Shown here in pieces: positions 43,796 through 52,556 of a DNA stretch of 64,000 bases (positions within the stretch are counted from its first letter, which is position 1; each line of letters starts with the position of its first letter). Made by a program: the position numbers and the translations under genes. Source of the DNA: Coprobacter tertius (GTDB lineage: Bacteria; Bacteroidota; Bacteroidia; Bacteroidales; Coprobacteraceae); contig NZ_JANDHW010000003.1 in the NCBI RefSeq assembly GCF_024330105.1, positions 248,001-312,000 of the forward strand, given 5' to 3'. The notes under the pieces are model-generated. The model saw only the letters and a list, made by a program, of their open reading frames with translations, was not told the DNA's origin and did no database searches.

Positions 43796-45436
43796 ATGAA
43801 AAAAATATTGATTATAGTCGCCGCTTTATGCGGTACCATAGGTTTACATGCGCAGGGAGAGACCGATGCGTTGAAATTTTCTCAAACAGATCTGAACGGT
43901 TCAGCTCGGTTTATGAGTATGGCCGGGGCTTTCGGGGCTTTGGGCGGTGATATTTCGTCATTAACCCAAAATCCGGCCGGTATCGGTGTTTACCGTAGTT
44001 CCGAAATCGTTACGACGTTCGGTTTTGCTAATCTGTCGAATAGTGTTTCAGCTTCGGGAGGTACGGTAAAAGATAATCAATTCAGAGGACTTTTTAATAA
44101 TATCGGTGCCATAGGTACCATTAATACCGGTAATTCAACCGGGCTGGTCAGCTATAATGTCGGTTTTTCGTTCAACCGCCAAAAATCATTTAACCGGGAA
44201 TATCGGGCCCATTATAACGATTTGAATACTTCCATTACAAATTATGTGGCTAATCGTACCAACGGGATTTCATTGTTCGATCTGACTTATATTCCCGATG
44301 GCCCCAACCAGCAAGATCCTTATAACTATCTTCCCTGGCTACCTGTTTTAGGATATGAAGGAAATTTTATCAGTCCCGTAGAAAATCTGGATGGTAATAC
44401 TAATTATTTCGGTTTGTTCGATCGGGGTCACACTACCGGTTACGGAGATCTTTTTGTGAAAGAAAAAGGGAGACTCGATGAATATTCGATTAATTTAGGT
44501 GCGAATGTTTCAGATAGATTTTATCTGGGAATGGCTGTCGGTATTTATGATCTCAGCTACGATTTGCGCACGGGTTATTCCGAGTCGCTTACAAATCCCG
44601 TATATAATGACAATAGCGGAAATAATGTGGTACAACAAAACGGGAATATCGGGCTGCGTAATGTTCTCACGACTACGGGGTCGGGAGTGAATTTTAAGAT
44701 GGGGGCGATTTTTCGTCCTACCAATTTCCTGCGCTTGGGATTTGCTTTCCATACGCCGACTTTCTTTTCGATGAGGGATGAATATTACGCTTCTACCGAG
44801 AATACCGCTGTTTTATATAAGGATGGTGACGGAGTGCTTAATCCTATATACCGTAATACCCCGGATGATAAAATATATTATACGAGTTATAAACTGAAAA
44901 CGCCTTGGCGACTCATTGCCAGTGCCGCGTTTGTTATCGGTAAAAAGGGGATTCTTAGTGCCGATTACGAATATGCGGGATACAATAAAATGAGTTTTTC
45001 TAATGATGACGACTATTACAATTCCCAGGATATGTATTCTCAAACGAATGATTATATCAAGCAGGATCTTAAAGCCGGTCATACCTTGCGTATAGGTGGT
45101 GAATATCGGGTGACCCCTCAACTGAGTCTGAGAGCCGGATTTTCTCGTCAGTGGACACCCATAAAAACTGAAGTCCTCGATCAGAATATCGAGATTGTGA
45201 CGGCCGGAACGGCTACACAGTATACCCTCGACAGAGGTACCAATTATTATACCTGTGGTGCGGGTTATCGTTTCGGACAGGTTTTTGTCGATCTGGCATA
45301 CGTACATAAATACAGGAGTGAAGACGTATTGGCTTTTTCTCCCACTTTTGTCGATAATTTGCAATATCGTCCCGAAGTCGCGAAGCTTTCCGGACATACC
45401 AATAGTTTGGTCGTTACTTTGGGATATAAGTTCTGA
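43796..45436 (+). CDS. OmpP1/FadL-family outer-membrane transport protein
   Basis: The 546-residue protein has a signal peptide (ending L-H-A-Q). The N-terminal FadL signature is L-K-F-S-Q-T-D-L-N-G-S-A-R-F-M-S-M-A-G-A-F-G-A-L-G-G-D-I-S, with N-P-A-G-I-G-V-Y. Repeated beta strands end in V-V-T-L-G-Y-K-F. FadL proteins take up hydrophobic molecules across the outer membrane through a plugged barrel. Confidence 0.9.
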   Translation: MKKILIIVAALCGTIGLHAQGETDALKFSQTDLNGSARFMSMAGAFGALGGDISSLTQNPAGIGVYRSSEIVTTFGFANLSNSVSASGGTVKDNQFRGLFNNIGAIGTINTGNSTGLVSYNVGFSFNRQKSFNREYRAHYNDLNTSITNYVANRTNGISLFDLTYIPDGPNQQDPYNYLPWLPVLGYEGNFISPVENLDGNTNYFGLFDRGHTTGYGDLFVKEKGRLDEYSINLGANVSDRFYLGMAVGIYDLSYDLRTGYSESLTNPVYNDNSGNNVVQQNGNIGLRNVLTTTGSGVNFKMGAIFRPTNFLRLGFAFHTPTFFSMRDEYYASTENTAVLYKDGDGVLNPIYRNTPDDKIYYTSYKLKTPWRLIASAAFVIGKKGILSADYEYAGYNKMSFSNDDDYYNSQDMYSQTNDYIKQDLKAGHTLRIGGEYRVTPQLSLRAGFSRQWTPIKTEVLDQNIEIVTAGTATQYTLDRGTNYYTCGAGYRFGQVFVDLAYVHKYRSEDVLAFSPTFVDNLQYRPEVAKLSGHTNSLVVTLGYKF

Positions 45437-45453
45437 CCTGACATTTTTATAAA

Positions 45454-45502
45454 AACATATAGCCGGCATTTTCTCTCCAGAGAAAATGCCGGCTATATGT
45501 TT
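45454..45502. terminator. Strong bidirectional terminator
   Basis: A stem of over 20 bases (CATATAGCCGGCATTTTCTC and its complement) with a four-base loop follows the FadL gene. Confidence 0.8.
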
Positions 45503-45539
45503 ATTCCGTAAAATTATAACGTAAACATCTTATCTAAGT

Positions 45540-45573
45540 TTTGAAGATAGAATATTAAAAAATTGTATCTTTG
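45540..45573 (+). promoter_or_regulatory. Bacteroidota promoter (TTTG-N22-TAtcTTTG)
   Basis: TTTG lies at 45540-45543 and a perfect -7 box at 45566-45573. The TTG start of the helicase gene is 31 bases downstream. Confidence 0.6.
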
Positions 45574-45603
45574 AAAGAGTATTTCTTATAAATATTAAAC
45601 GGC

Positions 45604-47598
45604 TTGAAAATAGATACCGATAATAAAGAATTTCAGGATGCGTTAACTTTGGTAAAGTTTACGTCTCAGTCGGTATTCCTCACCGGAAAGGCAGGTACGG
45701 GAAAATCTACGTTTCTGAAATATATTTGTGAAAACACCAAGAAAAAACATATCGTGTTGGCACCTACGGGAGTTGCCGCGATTAATGCCGGCGGCAGTAC
45801 GATACATTCTTTCTTTAAAATGCCGTTTCGTCCTATTTTACCCGATGATCCCGATTTAAGTCTTACCGACAGCCGTATTTTTAATTTTTTGAAATACCGA
45901 AAATCGCATCGGAAACTGATTCGGGAAATAGAATTGGTTATTATCGATGAAATTTCTATGGTAAGGGCCGATATGATCGATTTTATCGACCGTATACTTC
46001 GGGTATATTCGGGGAATATGCGTCTTCCGTTCGGAGGAAAACAAATGCTTTTTGTAGGAGATGTATATCAATTGGAACCTGTCGTTACCTCCGATGCCAA
46101 AGATATTTTGTCGCGGTTTTATCCCAACGCGTTTTTTTTCTCGGCACGGGTGTTCCGGGAGATCGAACTGGTACCTATCGAACTGAAAAAAGTTTATCGT
46201 CAGACCGACAAAGTTTTTGTCGGCTTACTCGACCGGATCAGAAATAATACGGCAGGTACGCAAGATTTGCAATTGCTCAACAGCCGGTATGTTCCTTCTT
46301 ATCAACCGGCCGGTGACGAGTTTTCAGTTACTTTGGCAACTCGCAGAGACAGTGTCGATTACATCAACGAAAAACATTTGTCCGATCTTCCCGGCGAAGA
46401 ATTTGTCTTTCGGGGTGAAATAAGAGGTGATTTTCCCGATTCGAGTTTGCCGACGCAAAAAGATCTTGTATTAAAAGAAAAAGCTCAGGTAATTTTTATA
46501 AAGAATGATTACGATCGCCGTTGGGTAAACGGTACGATCGGCATGATTTCTTCGATCGGCGAAGAGGGCATATACGTATTGCTCGAGAATGGAGAAGAAC
46601 ATTTGGTCGAGAGAGATTTGTGGAGGAATATACGATATACTTATAACGAAGAAAAAAAATGTATCGAGGAGGAGGAACTGGGGTCTTTTGTGCAATATCC
46701 CATGCGGCTTGCCTGGGCGATTACCGTTCATAAAAGCCAGGGATTGACTTTTAATCGGGTCGTTATCGATTTTTCCGGTGGTGCTTTTGCGGGAGGCCAG
46801 ACGTATGTCGCTTTAAGCCGGTGTACTTCATTGGAAGGCATAATCCTGAAAAACCGCATTTCCCGCAATGATATTTTTATTCGGCCCGAAATAGTATCTT
46901 TCAGTAAACAATTCAATAATCGGCAACTGATCGATCAGTCGTTGAAACTGGCGCAGGCCGACCGTTTGTATCGTGACGCCTCCAAGAAATTCGATGAAGG
47001 GGATTTCGATTCGTTTCTCTCTCTGTTTTTCGAAGCGATACATCACCGGTATGATATCGAGAAACCCGAGATAAGACGGTTGATCCGGTACAAATTGAGT
47101 ATAATAAACCGGTTGAAAGAAAAAAATAAGGAACTTGCCGGTCGCCTCAACGACCAGTCGCAAGCAATGAAAAAATACGCTTATGAATATTACCTGTTGG
47201 GTAACGAGTGCGTGACTAAGGCTCATGACCACAGAGCGGCTCTTGCCAATTACGATAAAGCGTTGTCTATCGATCCGTTTTTGTTAGATGCCTGGGTAAG
47301 GAAAGGCATAACGCTTAGCGACGACGGCGACCAGCATGAGGCTATGCGTTGTCTCAATCAGGCGGTAAAGCTTAGTCCGAGATATTTTAAGGCGTTATAT
47401 AACCGCGGGCGGGTAAGGTACAAGCTGGGCGATTACGAAGGGGCTATTTCCGATTTTCTTAAGGCTTCGGCCGAAAAGCCCACGCATGCTACGGTGCACG
47501 ATCGCCTGGGTGATGCCTATTCTAAATCCGGAGAGATAGAAGAGGCGGCACGTCAGTGGGCGATTGCCGAATATATCAGAGAACAGAAAAATAAATAA
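45604..47598 (+). CDS. Pif1-like helicase with C-terminal TPR repeats
   Basis: The start codon is TTG: the frame is closed by a TAA at 45589 and no ATG lies near. The 664-residue protein has Walker A G-K-A-G-T-G-K-S at 28-35, I-I-D-E-I-S-M (Walker B), V-G-D-V-Y-Q-L-E-P-V, T-V-H-K-S-Q-G-L-T-F and Y-V-A-L-S-R-C, all motifs of Pif1/RecD-type SF1B helicases. The C-terminal about 130 residues are tetratricopeptide repeats (A-L-A-N-Y-D-K-A-L-S-I-D-P, A-M-R-C-L-N-Q-A-V-K-L-S-P). TPR suggests binding to a protein partner at forks or G-quadruplexes. Confidence 0.9.
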   Translation: MKIDTDNKEFQDALTLVKFTSQSVFLTGKAGTGKSTFLKYICENTKKKHIVLAPTGVAAINAGGSTIHSFFKMPFRPILPDDPDLSLTDSRIFNFLKYRKSHRKLIREIELVIIDEISMVRADMIDFIDRILRVYSGNMRLPFGGKQMLFVGDVYQLEPVVTSDAKDILSRFYPNAFFFSARVFREIELVPIELKKVYRQTDKVFVGLLDRIRNNTAGTQDLQLLNSRYVPSYQPAGDEFSVTLATRRDSVDYINEKHLSDLPGEEFVFRGEIRGDFPDSSLPTQKDLVLKEKAQVIFIKNDYDRRWVNGTIGMISSIGEEGIYVLLENGEEHLVERDLWRNIRYTYNEEKKCIEEEELGSFVQYPMRLAWAITVHKSQGLTFNRVVIDFSGGAFAGGQTYVALSRCTSLEGIILKNRISRNDIFIRPEIVSFSKQFNNRQLIDQSLKLAQADRLYRDASKKFDEGDFDSFLSLFFEAIHHRYDIEKPEIRRLIRYKLSIINRLKEKNKELAGRLNDQSQAMKKYAYEYYLLGNECVTKAHDHRAALANYDKALSIDPFLLDAWVRKGITLSDDGDQHEAMRCLNQAVKLSPRYFKALYNRGRVRYKLGDYEGAISDFLKASAEKPTHATVHDRLGDAYSKSGEIEEAARQWAIAEYIREQKNK

Positions 47599-47618
47599 TC
47601 CGATAAATCGATGAAGTT

Positions 47619-50267
47619 ATGAATGCACATCTAAAAAAAGGTCTGAAAATTACCGGTATTACCATCGGTGCGATTGTAGTGTTGTTATTGATTTTACCTT
47701 TTGCTTTTAAAGGTAAAATACTCGAAGTGGTGAAAACCGAAGCCAATAAGATGCTCGATGCGAAACTCGAGTTCGGAGACCTCGATCTGAGTTTCTTTTC
47801 TCATTTTCCGAAAGCGACGGTAGAACTCGAGAATTTTTCGTTAGTCGGCAAGGGTGAATTCGAAGGGGATACGCTTGTTTCTGCCAAAGAAATTGATATT
47901 GCTGTAAATATTATGAGTCTGTTCGGAAATAAGGGATATGAAATTAATCATATTATCCTCGATAATCCGGCGATAAAGGCTATTGTTTTGGAGGATGGGA
48001 AAGCAAACTGGGATATAATGAAATCCGATACTGCGCAAGTCGCCGAAACCGATACCGCCTCTACCTCATCGTCATTTGCTTTGCAGCTCAAAAAATTAAG
48101 GATTAAAAATGGACGGCTTGCCTATATCGACCGGGCCGGTAAAATGCAATTTTATACCGACGCTCTCGACCTTCAACTCAAAGGGGATATGTCCGAGAAA
48201 ATGACCGATATCGATTGTCGTATGCTCACGCGTAATATGAAATTTATGATGGCCGGAGTTCCTTATCTCAAAGATGCCGAACTCGAGGTGAATATGAAGG
48301 TGAACGCCGATTTTGAAAATAATAAATATACGTTCGATAAAAATACGATCCGGCTCAATGCGATCGAAATGAACATCGACGGCTGGTTGGCTATGCTCGG
48401 CGATAACATCGATATGGATATAAAGCTCGGAGCGCCGAAGATCGCCTTCAAAGATATACTTTCTCTTATCCCCGGCATTTATCAGCATAACTTCGATGCT
48501 TTAAAAGCGTCCGGCAATATCGGGTTCAACGCATGGGCTAAAGGGATAATGGCCGGTGATACGTTGCCTGCGTTCGATCTGGGGCTTACCGTCGATAATG
48601 GTGTGGTAAGCTACGAAGGCATGCCTAAATCAGTAGATAATATAAAGATCAAGACCGAAGTAAAAAATCCCGGAGGCATAGCCGATAAAACGACGGTAAA
48701 CGTCGAAAATCTGAGTTTCAGTATGGCGGGAAATCCGTTTAAACTTACCTTATTTGCTTCTACGCCGGTTTCAGATCTTAATTTCAAAGCGACTGCCGAC
48801 GGGACGATAAATCTCGGTCATGTAAAAGATATTTACCCGTTGGGAGATTCTGTTTCGTTAAGCGGAGTAGTAACCGCTAAACTCGATTTTTCAGGCCGCA
48901 TGTCCGATATCGAAAAAGAACGCTATGAAAATATCAAAGGAGAAGGAACGGTAGCGATTACCGGCATGGATCTTACGATGAAGGATATGCCGCAGGTTAG
49001 CGTAACGAAAGCCGTAGCGACGGTATCTCCCAAAGTCATGTCGCTCGACGAACTCGATGTGAAAGTAGGAAAGAATGATGTAAGGGCAAAGGGTTCTTTG
49101 TCGAACTATATCCCTTATTTTCTGAAAAACGAAACCTTAAAGGGTTCGCTTACGCTGAATTCCGATTATCTGAATTTAAACGATTTTATGACCTCTTCTT
49201 CCTCCGGGTCGGAAAGTACGGCCGTAACCGACACTTCCGCTTTGGGAGTAATCGAAGTGCCCGAAAATCTCGATCTTTCGATGAAAGCAAATATGAAACA
49301 GGTACTTTTCGATAAAATCGATATCCGTAATATTTCCGGAAATCTTATAGTAAAAGACGGTGCGGTGCGTATGTCTCCTCTTAATTTCGATGCTTTCGGC
49401 GGTAAAGTCGCGGCCAACGGTTCTTATAGTACGGCGAAAAATAAAAAACGCCCCGAAGTGAATTTCGACTTGAACATTACGAAAGCGTCGTTCGAGGAAA
49501 CATTCAAACAGCTCGACATGATACGGCAGATCGTTCCTGTTTTCGCGAAAACGGGTGGCAGTTATTCCGTTAAATTCGATCTTAAAACTCCTCTCGATGA
49601 AACGATGAGCCCTGTTTTGAACGAATTATGGGCCAATGGCGTATTGTCGGCGAATGATATACACATTCAGAATCTCGAAACATTCGATAAACTCGCGACT
49701 TTACTGAAAAACGATAAATTGCGCAATATCGAAGCAAAAGATATCGAAATACCTTTTACCATTGAAAATGGTTTGGTAAAAACCAAACCTTTCGATATAA
49801 AAATGGGAAATATCTCGATGAATCTTTCCGGAACCACCGGTCTCGACCAGTCTATCGATTATACGGCGAAAATAAGTTTGCCCGAAAATACGGCGAATGG
49901 ATATTTAAGTAATATAACGGCTAAGATCGGGGGTACTTTTACAAAACCGTCGATCTCACTCGATACCAAGAGTCTGGTTTCTTCAGCCGTAGAAAAAGCC
50001 ATAGGAGATAAATTAACCTCCATTACCGGTAAAGACAATACCGAACGTATCGCCGAGTTACGCCGTAAAGCCGATGAAGCGGCTAAAAAAATTGTTGAGA
50101 CGGCCCAAACCGAGAGTCAGAAGCTGGTAGATAAGGCATCCAAGCCATTGGAGAAAATCGCGGCAAAAGCGGCTGCGAAAAAATTGGTAGAAGAGGCTCA
50201 AAAGCAAGCCGATAAACTGAGAGCGGAAGCCGAGGAGCAGATTAAGAAACTCGAAAAAACAGAATAG
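47619..50267 (+). CDS. AsmA-family protein
   Basis: The 882-residue protein has one N-terminal transmembrane helix (about 10-30) and a long repeating beta-groove region. It shows the AsmA start (L-E-F-G-D-L-D-L-S-F-F-S-H-F-P-K) and the AsmA C-terminal segment near 690-780 (V-L-S-A-N-D-I-H-I-Q-N-L). A coiled Lys/Ala/Glu-rich tail follows (about 810-882). AsmA-like proteins bridge the envelope and move phospholipid. It follows the Pif1 gene by 20 bases, so cotranscription is likely. Confidence 0.88.
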   Translation: MNAHLKKGLKITGITIGAIVVLLLILPFAFKGKILEVVKTEANKMLDAKLEFGDLDLSFFSHFPKATVELENFSLVGKGEFEGDTLVSAKEIDIAVNIMSLFGNKGYEINHIILDNPAIKAIVLEDGKANWDIMKSDTAQVAETDTASTSSSFALQLKKLRIKNGRLAYIDRAGKMQFYTDALDLQLKGDMSEKMTDIDCRMLTRNMKFMMAGVPYLKDAELEVNMKVNADFENNKYTFDKNTIRLNAIEMNIDGWLAMLGDNIDMDIKLGAPKIAFKDILSLIPGIYQHNFDALKASGNIGFNAWAKGIMAGDTLPAFDLGLTVDNGVVSYEGMPKSVDNIKIKTEVKNPGGIADKTTVNVENLSFSMAGNPFKLTLFASTPVSDLNFKATADGTINLGHVKDIYPLGDSVSLSGVVTAKLDFSGRMSDIEKERYENIKGEGTVAITGMDLTMKDMPQVSVTKAVATVSPKVMSLDELDVKVGKNDVRAKGSLSNYIPYFLKNETLKGSLTLNSDYLNLNDFMTSSSSGSESTAVTDTSALGVIEVPENLDLSMKANMKQVLFDKIDIRNISGNLIVKDGAVRMSPLNFDAFGGKVAANGSYSTAKNKKRPEVNFDLNITKASFEETFKQLDMIRQIVPVFAKTGGSYSVKFDLKTPLDETMSPVLNELWANGVLSANDIHIQNLETFDKLATLLKNDKLRNIEAKDIEIPFTIENGLVKTKPFDIKMGNISMNLSGTTGLDQSIDYTAKISLPENTANGYLSNITAKIGGTFTKPSISLDTKSLVSSAVEKAIGDKLTSITGKDNTERIAELRRKADEAAKKIVETAQTESQKLVDKASKPLEKIAAKAAAKKLVEEAQKQADKLRAEAEEQIKKLEKTE

Positions 50268-50283
50268 GGTTTACCGATATTTT

Positions 50284-50328
50284 CAGGCAGGGGATGGAAA
50301 AAGCTTTCCATCCCCTGCCTGTTTTTTT
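50284..50328 (+). terminator. Terminator after the AsmA gene
   Basis: CAGGCAGGGGATGGAAA pairs with its complement over a four-base loop, followed by seven T. Confidence 0.85.
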
Positions 50329-50496
50329 GCAGATACCGGTATGCGTGTCGTCTGTCGTTTATATTCCATTAAGAAGTCCCGGTTTCGATTTGTATATGTA
50401 ATGATCTTTTTTTAAATTTGAAAATATTCTTCGATTCACACATTATCTATAGCTAAAAAGCCAAGTATTACACACACACCCTTAAATCATCCGTTT

Positions 50497-51975
50497 ATGA
50501 AAAAATCTGTTTTATCCGCCGCTTTTCTTTTTATGATTGCGTTATCTTCTGCACAGGTACGCGATTATAATCCTCAAGTACAACCTACCGAAAGGTTACA
50601 ATATTTCAAACCTGTAGAAAATCATCTTTTTCCCGGTGATTGCATGCCGTATAACCACAACGGTACTTTTTATCTTTACTGGCTCCTCGACGAAGGGCAT
50701 CATTCGGGATTGGGTGGCCTGGGCGGGCATCAATGGGCTTTGAGTACCAGCGAAGATCTCGTACACTGGAAACACTATCCCGTGGCTTTGGGAATCGACG
50801 AGGAGTGGGAGAAATCCATCTGTACCGGTTCGGTAATAGTAGAAGACGGTAAATTCTATGCATTCTATTCGACTCGGGTGGTCGGGGACGGAAGAGTACA
50901 GGAACAATTGAGTTACGCAATCAGTGAAGATGGCGGGAAAACCTATATAAAACAACAGCCCAATCCCTTTTATACGGCTCCGGCAGAATGTGTGAGCCGG
51001 GATTTTCGGGATCCGAAAGTTTTTAAAGATAAAGATGGAAAATTTCATTTGTTCGTTTCGGGTTATCGTAAATCTCCCGAAATCAGCGGATTCGGAGGCT
51101 ATCTGGTTCATTTGGTATCGGACGATCTGAAAAACTGGACCGAAACGGTTCCCGTACTCGACGGTCAGGTCGCTGTTCCCGAGTGTAGCGATTATTTCGA
51201 ATGGAACGGCTGGTATTATCTCATTTACAGTACCGGAAGCGATACGTATTATGTCATGTCCCGTAAGCCGTATGGTCCCTGGCAATATCCTCCTTCGCAA
51301 CCTTTTGTAGAGTCGTGGGCCAATGTATATAAAACCGCTTTGGCGAATGACGGCCGGCGTATAGCGGTTGCTTTTATTCCCGGAAAATGGAATAATAAAG
51401 ACAATGAAGGTGGGGTTTTCGGAGGAAATATCTTGTTCCGGGAAGTGGGGCAGAAGAAAGACGGTACCTTATATACCCGTTTCTTGCCCGAGGTGCTTCC
51501 CCGTATGATCGAAGTGAAGAATCCCGTTGTCAGAATGTCCGATAAAAACGGTATTGTCGAAAGTGCGGGAATGGTAAAACTGGATGCTGCCAACGGAACC
51601 CAGGCGGCGTTTATGGAAAATCTTCCCGAAAATTACCGCCTGACGATGGATGTCGTTCCTCGGGGAAACTACGATGAAATCGGTTTATTCCTGAGGGCTT
51701 CTGTACGAAATAACAATAGAGGATATAAATTCGAACTGAATGCGAATAAAAGGCTGGTTTTATTACAAAATACGCTTATATATGGGGTCGATGGGCTCGA
51801 TAAACCCGTGAAACTCGATATCATAGTAAAAGGGGACATCATAGACGCTAATATCGATGGCCGTAGATGCATCGTCAACCGGTTACCCGAACAAAAAGGC
51901 CGCGATCTTTATTTTTTTACTAAAAACGGGAATTCGGTTTTTAAGAATATTCGCCTGTATAAAATAGAAGAGTGA
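50497..51975 (+). CDS. GH32-like beta-propeller glycosidase with C-terminal sandwich
   Basis: The 492-residue secreted protein has a signal peptide (about 1-19). A five-bladed propeller of the GH32/GH43 clan follows: F-R-D-P-K-V-F carries the R-D-P motif, and V-P-E-C-S-D the E-C-x-D acid/base motif. The usual W-M-N-D-P-N-G nucleophile strand is replaced by F-P-G-D-C-M-P-Y-N-H-N-G. Its Asp could still serve. A beta-sandwich C-terminal domain (about 350-492) is present. The fold call is good; activity on fructans is uncertain. Confidence 0.75.
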   Translation: MKKSVLSAAFLFMIALSSAQVRDYNPQVQPTERLQYFKPVENHLFPGDCMPYNHNGTFYLYWLLDEGHHSGLGGLGGHQWALSTSEDLVHWKHYPVALGIDEEWEKSICTGSVIVEDGKFYAFYSTRVVGDGRVQEQLSYAISEDGGKTYIKQQPNPFYTAPAECVSRDFRDPKVFKDKDGKFHLFVSGYRKSPEISGFGGYLVHLVSDDLKNWTETVPVLDGQVAVPECSDYFEWNGWYYLIYSTGSDTYYVMSRKPYGPWQYPPSQPFVESWANVYKTALANDGRRIAVAFIPGKWNNKDNEGGVFGGNILFREVGQKKDGTLYTRFLPEVLPRMIEVKNPVVRMSDKNGIVESAGMVKLDAANGTQAAFMENLPENYRLTMDVVPRGNYDEIGLFLRASVRNNNRGYKFELNANKRLVLLQNTLIYGVDGLDKPVKLDIIVKGDIIDANIDGRRCIVNRLPEQKGRDLYFFTKNGNSVFKNIRLYKIEE

Positions 51976-52114
51976 TATTTATATTTTCCTCTTGTGAATA
52001 TGATATTTCAAGTAACTCTCTTTATACGGTATAGTTATATCGATGCGTTTTTACAGTATGTTTTTTTCTGAAAAATAGATTTCGAAAAGTATCGTATTTC
52101 AGAATAATTATTTT

Positions 52115-52122
52115 TACATTTG
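52115..52122 (+). promoter_or_regulatory. -7 box of tRNA-Ser
   Basis: A perfect TAcaTTTG lies 12 bases before the mature tRNA end. The -33 position is only a weak TCG. Confidence 0.5.
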
Positions 52123-52134
52123 CATCGTCAAAAA

Positions 52135-52221
52135 GGAAAGATGCCGGAGTGGTCGATCGGGACGGTCTCGAAAACCGTTGTACGGGTAACTGTACCGAGG
52201 GTTCGAATCCCTCTCTTTCCG
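52135..52221 (+). tRNA. tRNA-Ser (anticodon CGA)
   Basis: The acceptor stem GGAAAGA/TCTTTCC is followed by discriminator G. The anticodon loop CTCGAAA sits within stem ACGGT/ACCGT. The long variable arm (TGTACGGGTAACTGTACCG) is typical of serine tRNA, and the T arm is GAGGG-TTCGAAT-CCCTC. The length is 87 bases and CCA is not encoded. The tRNA borders the CDCL array. Confidence 0.95.
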
Positions 52222-52223
52222 CT

Positions 52224-52256
52224 AATCCCCTGCAAACCATTGGTTTGCAGGGGATT
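52224..52256 (+). terminator. Terminator after tRNA-Ser
   Basis: AATCCCCTGCAAACC pairs with GGTTTGCAGGGGATT across three bases, and T-rich sequence follows. Confidence 0.8.
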
Positions 52257-52556
52257 TTATTTTACGGAATTTATCATTTTCCCCTGTTTCCTGAAGCATC
52301 GCCTTGTCCTCCTGGACTTATTCTATCCTCCTGATGCCTTGCTTAGTCTTCTTTAACCCTGCCTGTCCTACTTAACGGAGTGAAGGATTTCCCCCGGGTA
52401 ACGTGAAAAGGGATTTGAGCCGATATAGATGTTATCAGGGGAGCCTTCATAGACAGGAAGACAAAATTCACACTCAGAATTCCCATTTTCAATACTTTAC
52501 ATCCGCATGATTATCTATGTATGTGTGGTTCGTTTGGCTTACAGATGTCTCCGGTT
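52257..52556. other. Gene-free stretch between tRNA-Ser and the CDCL array
   Basis: About 300 bases hold no gene. They contain TCCTCCTGG/TCCTCCTGA fragments and a C-rich piece like worn dispersed repeats. No clear terminator for the leftward operon was found. Confidence 0.4.
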
